A stretch of DNA of 8,580 nucleotides, taken from NCBI GenBank assembly GCA_965603015.1, contig CBFDBJ010000107.1:1-8580 (forward strand). Reading direction: 5' to 3'. This stretch comes from JAUWTJ01 sp965603015. GTDB lineage: Bacteria > Pseudomonadota > Alphaproteobacteria > M2410. A program made the position numbers and the translations under genes. The notes beneath the pieces were generated by a model that was given only the letters and a program-made list of their open reading frames with translations, was not told the DNA's origin and did no database searches. Shown in pieces: positions 5,194-8,580 of the stretch (its first letter is position 1; every line of letters begins with the position of its first letter).

Positions 5194-6930
5194 TCACAGA
5201 CAGCTTCTCGTCAAGCTGTCATCAGGCAAAGGCTTCTGGCCAAAGAAAGCGTAATGCCCGCGTCCGGCTCGCTTGACACTGTACATGGCCGCATCCGCCT
5301 GGCGCATAATCAAGTCGATATCTTCGTCGTCCGGTGACAACATACGGATCCCGACGCTGGCACTGATCTTGACTTCCACATCACCGACAACGGTCACGCG
5401 CTCGATATCCTCAATCAGGCGCCGTGCCGGAATTTCCGCATCTTCGGGACTGTCCATCCCCAGCAAAATGATGGCGAACTCATCGCCGCCCAGACGGGCC
5501 ACGATATCAACCTCCCTGGTCACATGGAGCATGCGCTCAGCCGCGACCTTGAGGACATCATCCCCGGCATGGTGGCCGAGCGTGTCATTGACCGCCTTGA
5601 ACCCGTCGAGGTCAATCATCAACAAGGCAGCAGTGACATCCATCCTTTTGCAAAGCTGGACAATTTCAAGCAAGCGCGTATCGAAACGTTTGCGATTGGC
5701 AACACCGGTCAATCCATCCACCAGGGTCATCTGCCTGATTTCAGCTTCGGCAATCCTGCGCTTGATGGCGTTTTCCCGAAAGACTTCAAGCGCCCGCGCC
5801 ATTTCGCCGATCTCGTTTTTCTGGCGAGTCGCCGGGACCTTTACATCCAGGCGATCAGCCGCCAGACGTGTCATCAAATGAGTCATATTCTGGATCGGAA
5901 CAATAACCATCGATCGCATGGTCCAGGCCAGGGTGACCGTTACGGCGAAGACGAGGACGATCATCCCCCATGTTGCAACGCCAAGGAGACTTGTCGCGCG
6001 CGCCAACGATCGTGTCACTTCAACCGAACTTGCCTCGGCCTGACGGGAAATTTCCTTGTCGATCATGGCAAGGCCTCTCAGTGCCAGTTGGTCATCGACT
6101 TTGACTTCGGCATCGATTTCCGTGGCTGTTCGCCCCTGAAGAACCAGATCCTCCGCCAGGTGAAGCGCAATTTCATAGGCAGCCATCGTTCCTCTGACAT
6201 CCTCAAGTGCCAGTTTTTCCGCCTCGGTCGGCCCCAGAGCTTCGTATCCGTCGATCGCTGTTGAAGCTGACTTAAGTTTCTCGTGAACAATCTCCACTGA
6301 GACGATGTCATGGCGCAGCACAAAATTTTTGAACTCGTGGATCAAACCGCCAAATCCGATTTCGGCGCGCAACATCGCTGCCACCCGGCCTTTGCCAGCC
6401 TCAATATCACTGATCTTCAGCTGCACTTCCACTTCGCGCCGCAGGACTTCGAGACCCCGCAAGGCCGGAGCATCATCGATCCGGGTAACTTTATCAATTT
6501 GCTCAGGGCTCTGCCCCTGTTCAGCCAGATCCCTGGCGAGCATCAGCGCGGCCTCATATTGTCTTATAATATCTAGAATGTCTTGCAGCGCCAACGTCTC
6601 AGCCGCTGTCGTTCCCAGTGACGAGTACTGCGCAATCACGGCCTTGGCACCACCGGCATGCTCCTGCACCAGAACGATGCGGGACTCGTCCTGCCGCAGA
6701 ATGAAGTTCTTGAACTCATGGATCATTCCGCCATAACCGATGGTTGATCGCAGGACACTCTCGAGGCGTGCTTTTTCTGAACGGTTGGCCTGGTATTCTT
6801 TCCAGCTGATCTCAACAACACTGACGTTCCTGGACGTCTGGATCACAACAGAAACCAGTGCGGCTCCTGACACAAACAGGGTCGCAGCGCCAAGGATTAC
6901 CAGCGTTGACAGTTTCAGGTTTTTGAGCAT
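5194..6930 (-). CDS. Membrane diguanylate cyclase with duplicated extracytoplasmic sensor, HAMP and GGDEF domains
   Basis: A 578-residue sensor enzyme predicted to make cyclic di-GMP from two GTP. Domain order: membrane helix 1 (about 8-30), an extracytoplasmic region (31-317) made of two tandem sensor copies, membrane helix 2 (318-340), HAMP (about 340-392), then GGDEF (about 400-565). Catalytic signatures are intact: LMIDLDGFKAVND (437-449) with metal-binding Asp440, and RLGGDEF with the GGDEF motif at 481-485. An RxxD product-inhibition site (Arg472, Asp475) stands at the same spacing as in PleD, so feedback inhibition is expected. The sensor copies share IG(Y/F)GG(M/L)IHEFKNF(I/V)LR at 64-79 and 191-206. 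The ATG at 6930 has GAAGG 7 bases upstream. No EAL domain is present. The sensed signal is unknown. Confidence 0.93.
   Translation of the reverse strand: MLKNLKLSTLVILGAATLFVSGAALVSVVIQTSRNVSVVEISWKEYQANRSEKARLESVLRSTIGYGGMIHEFKNFILRQDESRIVLVQEHAGGAKAVIAQYSSLGTTAAETLALQDILDIIRQYEAALMLARDLAEQGQSPEQIDKVTRIDDAPALRGLEVLRREVEVQLKISDIEAGKGRVAAMLRAEIGFGGLIHEFKNFVLRHDIVSVEIVHEKLKSASTAIDGYEALGPTEAEKLALEDVRGTMAAYEIALHLAEDLVLQGRTATEIDAEVKVDDQLALRGLAMIDKEISRQAEASSVEVTRSLARATSLLGVATWGMIVLVFAVTVTLAWTMRSMVIVPIQNMTHLMTRLAADRLDVKVPATRQKNEIGEMARALEVFRENAIKRRIAEAEIRQMTLVDGLTGVANRKRFDTRLLEIVQLCKRMDVTAALLMIDLDGFKAVNDTLGHHAGDDVLKVAAERMLHVTREVDIVARLGGDEFAIILLGMDSPEDAEIPARRLIEDIERVTVVGDVEVKISASVGIRMLSPDDEDIDLIMRQADAAMYSVKRAGRGHYAFFGQKPLPDDSLTRSCL
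5199..5220 (-). terminator. 8-bp hairpin at the 3' end of the diguanylate cyclase gene
   Basis: GACAGCTT (5199-5206) and AAGCTGTC (5213-5220) are perfect arms around a 6-base loop, placed in the last codons just before the stop at 5194-5196. No T-run follows on the minus strand, so this is at best a weak or Rho-assisted terminator or an mRNA-stabilising hairpin. Confidence 0.3.
6046..6396 (-). repeat. Second copy of the duplicated sensor module
   Basis: This region encodes residues 179-295 of the diguanylate cyclase. It aligns with copy 1 at a constant offset of 127 residues with no gaps. By eye about 50 of 109 aligned residues are identical, including IHEFKNF, LALxD, YExAL, LAxDL, QG and ALRGL. 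Confidence 0.8.
6427..6777 (-). repeat. First copy of the duplicated sensor module
   Basis: This region encodes residues 52-168 of the diguanylate cyclase, directly after the first membrane helix. The core motif IGYGGMIHEFKNFILR is at residues 64-79 and the second helical block, TLALQDILDIIRQYEAAL, follows at 112-129. The codons differ substantially from copy 2, so the duplication is old. Confidence 0.8.
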
Positions 6931-6987
6931 CGTCAGGCCTTCATAAAAGACGGCCAGCCCGAGTGGCGGCAGTCCATTCGCACCTGA

Positions 6988-6993
6988 ATTATA
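6988..6993 (-). promoter_or_regulatory. Putative -10 box (TATAAT) of the diguanylate cyclase gene
   Basis: The minus strand reads a perfect TATAAT here, about 58 bases before the start codon, giving a leader of roughly 50 bases. No good TTGACA-like -35 lies 16-18 bases upstream; that position is next to the 16-bp palindrome at 7012-7027. This is what one expects of a promoter that depends on an activator or is controlled by a bound regulator. Confidence 0.5.
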
Positions 6994-7008
6994 GGTGTTC
7001 GCCTATAA
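6989..7008. repeat. Inverted repeat TTATAGG-N6-CCTATAA overlapping the -10 box
   Basis: Perfect 7-base arms (6989-6995 and 7002-7008) enclose 6 bases, covering the -10 box and most of the spacer. A second possible stem, CACCT (6981-6985) with AGGTG (6993-6997), uses some of the same bases and is mutually exclusive with it. Either an operator or an alternative leader structure is possible. Confidence 0.45.
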
Positions 7009-7011
7009 GTT

Positions 7012-7027
7012 TTAGTTAATTAACTAA
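7012..7027. promoter_or_regulatory. Perfect 16-bp palindrome TTAGTTAATTAACTAA
   Basis: The two 8-base halves are exact reverse complements with no spacer, in an AT-rich patch inside GC-rich DNA. It lies about 20-35 bases upstream of the putative -10 box of the diguanylate cyclase gene, an appropriate place for a dimeric regulator. AT-rich perfect dyads of this size are typical of MarR- or TetR-type operators, but no regulator gene is in the window. Confidence 0.5.
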
Positions 7028-7125
7028 TATGTTTGTACGGACATGCCGAACAGTGTTCCCTGGCAAGGCCGAACATTGCGTGTGTGCGACATTACCCTGA
7101 TGGAAAGTGCGGGCCCATACACCCG

Positions 7126-8580
7126 TCAAAGCTCGGTAAAAGTGCCCTTTGCCCACTCATCACGCAGGACGAACTTCTGGATCTTGCCGGACCCGGTAAG
7201 CGGAAACTCTTCAACCTCGAACCAGTGCTTCGGTGTCTTCTGCGGGCTTAGTTGCTCTCTCAGATAAGCAAACAGCACCTCCTTTTCAATCGCCTGCCCC
7301 GGCGCGGCGCGCAGGAACACACCGACAACCTCACCGAGGCGGTCATCCGGCAGGCCGACCACCGCCACCTCGCCAACACTGTCATGATGAAACAACAGCT
7401 CCTCAATTTCGCGCGGATAAATGTTCTCACCGCCGCGAATAATCATATCCTTCAGCCGCCCCTCGACCTTGCAATAGCCGCGCTCATCCATAGAGCACAG
7501 ATCGCCCGTATGCAGCCAGCCCTCACCATCAATGGCGGCAGCGGTCGCCTCATCATTCTCAAAGTAGCCGTGCATGACGTGGTAGCCACGTGTGCAATAT
7601 TCGCCGACCGCATTCAGCGGCACCGTCTCGCCGGTTTCCGGGTCGACAATTTTGACCTCGACGTTGGGCATAGGAATACCGAGCGTGTCGGCCTTGTCTT
7701 CCAGCGTATCATCCGGCTTCGTCATGGAGGCGACCGGCGAACATTCGGTCTGGCCAAAAACAATGGTAAAGGCCACACCCAGTGTGTCTTCCAGTTTCTT
7801 GACCAGAGCAGCAGGCACCGTCGACCCGCCAGAGCAGGCAAATTCCAGCGATGACAGAGTGCGGCTGACAAAATCCGGATGTTCCATCATGGCAATCAGC
7901 ATGGTCGGCACGCCGAGTAGCGCTCTCGCCTTATAGGTCTCGATTATTTCAAGCGCCAGTCCCGGATCAAACTGCTCGATAACAACTTGCGTGCCGCGCA
8001 TGCCGACACAGCCCAGCACACACAGGACGCAGCCGCCGGTATGAAACAACGGCATCATCGTCACCCAGGTATCGCCCTCGCTCAGGCCCATGCGCTTGAC
8101 GGTGTGCGTGCCATTGTTGACGAGCCCGCGATGATGCAACAGCGCGCCCTTCGGAAAGCCCGTCGTGCCGGAGGTGTACTGGATCATGGTCGGATCGTCA
8201 GGTTTCACATCAGGCAGTTCGATATCGCTTTCGCGCCCCTCCTTGATCAGCGCATCCCAGTCATCAAATAACATGACCTCGCGCAGCTCCGGACACTGAC
8301 CGCGCACCGCCTCGACATGCTTTGCCATCTGGTTGCCGCGAAACTCCGACATGACGAGAATACCGGCGCTGCGTGACTGGTTCAGCACATATTCCACTTC
8401 ATGCGGCTGATAGGACGGATTGACGGTGACCAGAACGGTTCCGGCCAGCGCCGAGCCAAACTCGGTAATGATCCACTCAGGTATATTGGGCGCCCAGATG
8501 GCAATCCGCTCACCCGGTTCAAACCGGCTGCGCAAGGCGCGCGCCAGACACATCGCCTCGTCATAAAGTTCCGCATAGGT
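7126..8580 (-). CDS. AMP-binding acyl-CoA synthetase (fatty-acid-CoA ligase type), N-terminus cut by window edge
   Basis: 484 codons are present and the frame stays open to base 8580, reading TYAELYDEAM before the first internal ATG at 8553, so the true start is outside. The enzyme belongs to the adenylate-forming superfamily: it activates a carboxylic acid with ATP and transfers it to coenzyme A. Signature motifs in order are QYTSGTTGFPKG (about 8150-8185, the ATP-phosphate loop), FGQTECSP, WLHTGDL, GRLKDMIIRGGENIYPREIE (hinge and C-terminal domain) and TGSGKIQK with the catalytic lysine at 7183-7185. The overall pattern is close to medium/long-chain fatty acyl-CoA ligases of the ACSF2 type; the exact chain length cannot be read. 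It ends 195 bases before the diguanylate cyclase gene on the same strand, with no clear terminator between. Confidence 0.95.
   Translation of the reverse strand, partial: TYAELYDEAMCLARALRSRFEPGERIAIWAPNIPEWIITEFGSALAGTVLVTVNPSYQPHEVEYVLNQSRSAGILVMSEFRGNQMAKHVEAVRGQCPELREVMLFDDWDALIKEGRESDIELPDVKPDDPTMIQYTSGTTGFPKGALLHHRGLVNNGTHTVKRMGLSEGDTWVTMMPLFHTGGCVLCVLGCVGMRGTQVVIEQFDPGLALEIIETYKARALLGVPTMLIAMMEHPDFVSRTLSSLEFACSGGSTVPAALVKKLEDTLGVAFTIVFGQTECSPVASMTKPDDTLEDKADTLGIPMPNVEVKIVDPETGETVPLNAVGEYCTRGYHVMHGYFENDEATAAAIDGEGWLHTGDLCSMDERGYCKVEGRLKDMIIRGGENIYPREIEELLFHHDSVGEVAVVGLPDDRLGEVVGVFLRAAPGQAIEKEVLFAYLREQLSPQKTPKHWFEVEEFPLTGSGKIQKFVLRDEWAKGTFTEL

Noticed and set aside
5524..6264. 246-codon plus-strand open frame
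   Set aside because: It lies antisense inside the diguanylate cyclase gene, which has clear domains; the translation has no recognisable motif and high-GC DNA often gives long shadow frames.
7045..7075. GCCGAACA direct repeats (7045-7052, 7068-7075) and GAACA-G-TGTTC dyad
   Set aside because: Short and imperfectly arranged, far from a start codon; cannot be told from chance.
7110..7125. CGGG-N8-CCCG as terminator of the acyl-CoA synthetase gene
   Set aside because: Only four paired bases per arm and no T-run on the minus strand.

Overview
The window looks like chromosomal DNA from an alphaproteobacterium. GatC, GatA and RuvX have the sequence style of that class (for example the RuvX N-terminal extension before the LDLGTKTIGVALSD motif), the housekeeping genes are GC-rich, and an AMP-binding acyl-CoA ligase and a HAMP-GGDEF protein sit nearby. 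I cannot name the genus. Nine protein-coding genes are supported, two of them cut by the window edges. No tRNA, rRNA, CRISPR array or insertion sequence was seen. No stretch longer than 300 bases lacks a gene; the largest gaps are 6931-7125 and 3434-3624.

Left block (1-1990): gatA (partial) and gatC lie on the minus strand, 3 bases apart, and encode two subunits of the tRNA-dependent amidotransferase. Across a 150-base gap and on the opposite strand is a small VOC/glyoxalase-fold protein whose end overlaps the start of ruvX (Holliday-junction resolvase fold / rRNA maturation).

Middle block (2000-3433): two minus-strand genes of unknown family are clearly poorer in GC than their surroundings. 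Transcription runs first through a 314-residue protein with a disordered front, a cationic helix and a compact C-terminal domain resembling tails of polymorphic toxins. It then runs through a small, acidic, cysteine-containing lipoprotein. This order and make-up suggest a toxin/effector followed by its membrane-anchored immunity protein, and it is the best candidate here for an undescribed system. Assignment to a toxin family is inference.

Right block (3625-8580): an AEC-family permease on the plus strand converges with, and overlaps by 18 bases, a minus-strand membrane-anchored protein. That protein is built from proline-marked 14-residue repeats followed by a six-step glycine zipper. Upstream of it is a diguanylate cyclase with two extracytoplasmic sensor modules in exact tandem (127-residue offset, shared IHEFKNF motif), an intact RxxD inhibitory site and an intact GGDEF site. 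Its upstream region has a perfect -10 box embedded in two dyad symmetries. The window ends inside an acyl-CoA synthetase gene on the minus strand.

The genes do not form one pathway. The picture is conserved housekeeping genes, a probable accessory insertion, and independent transport, signalling and lipid-metabolism genes.
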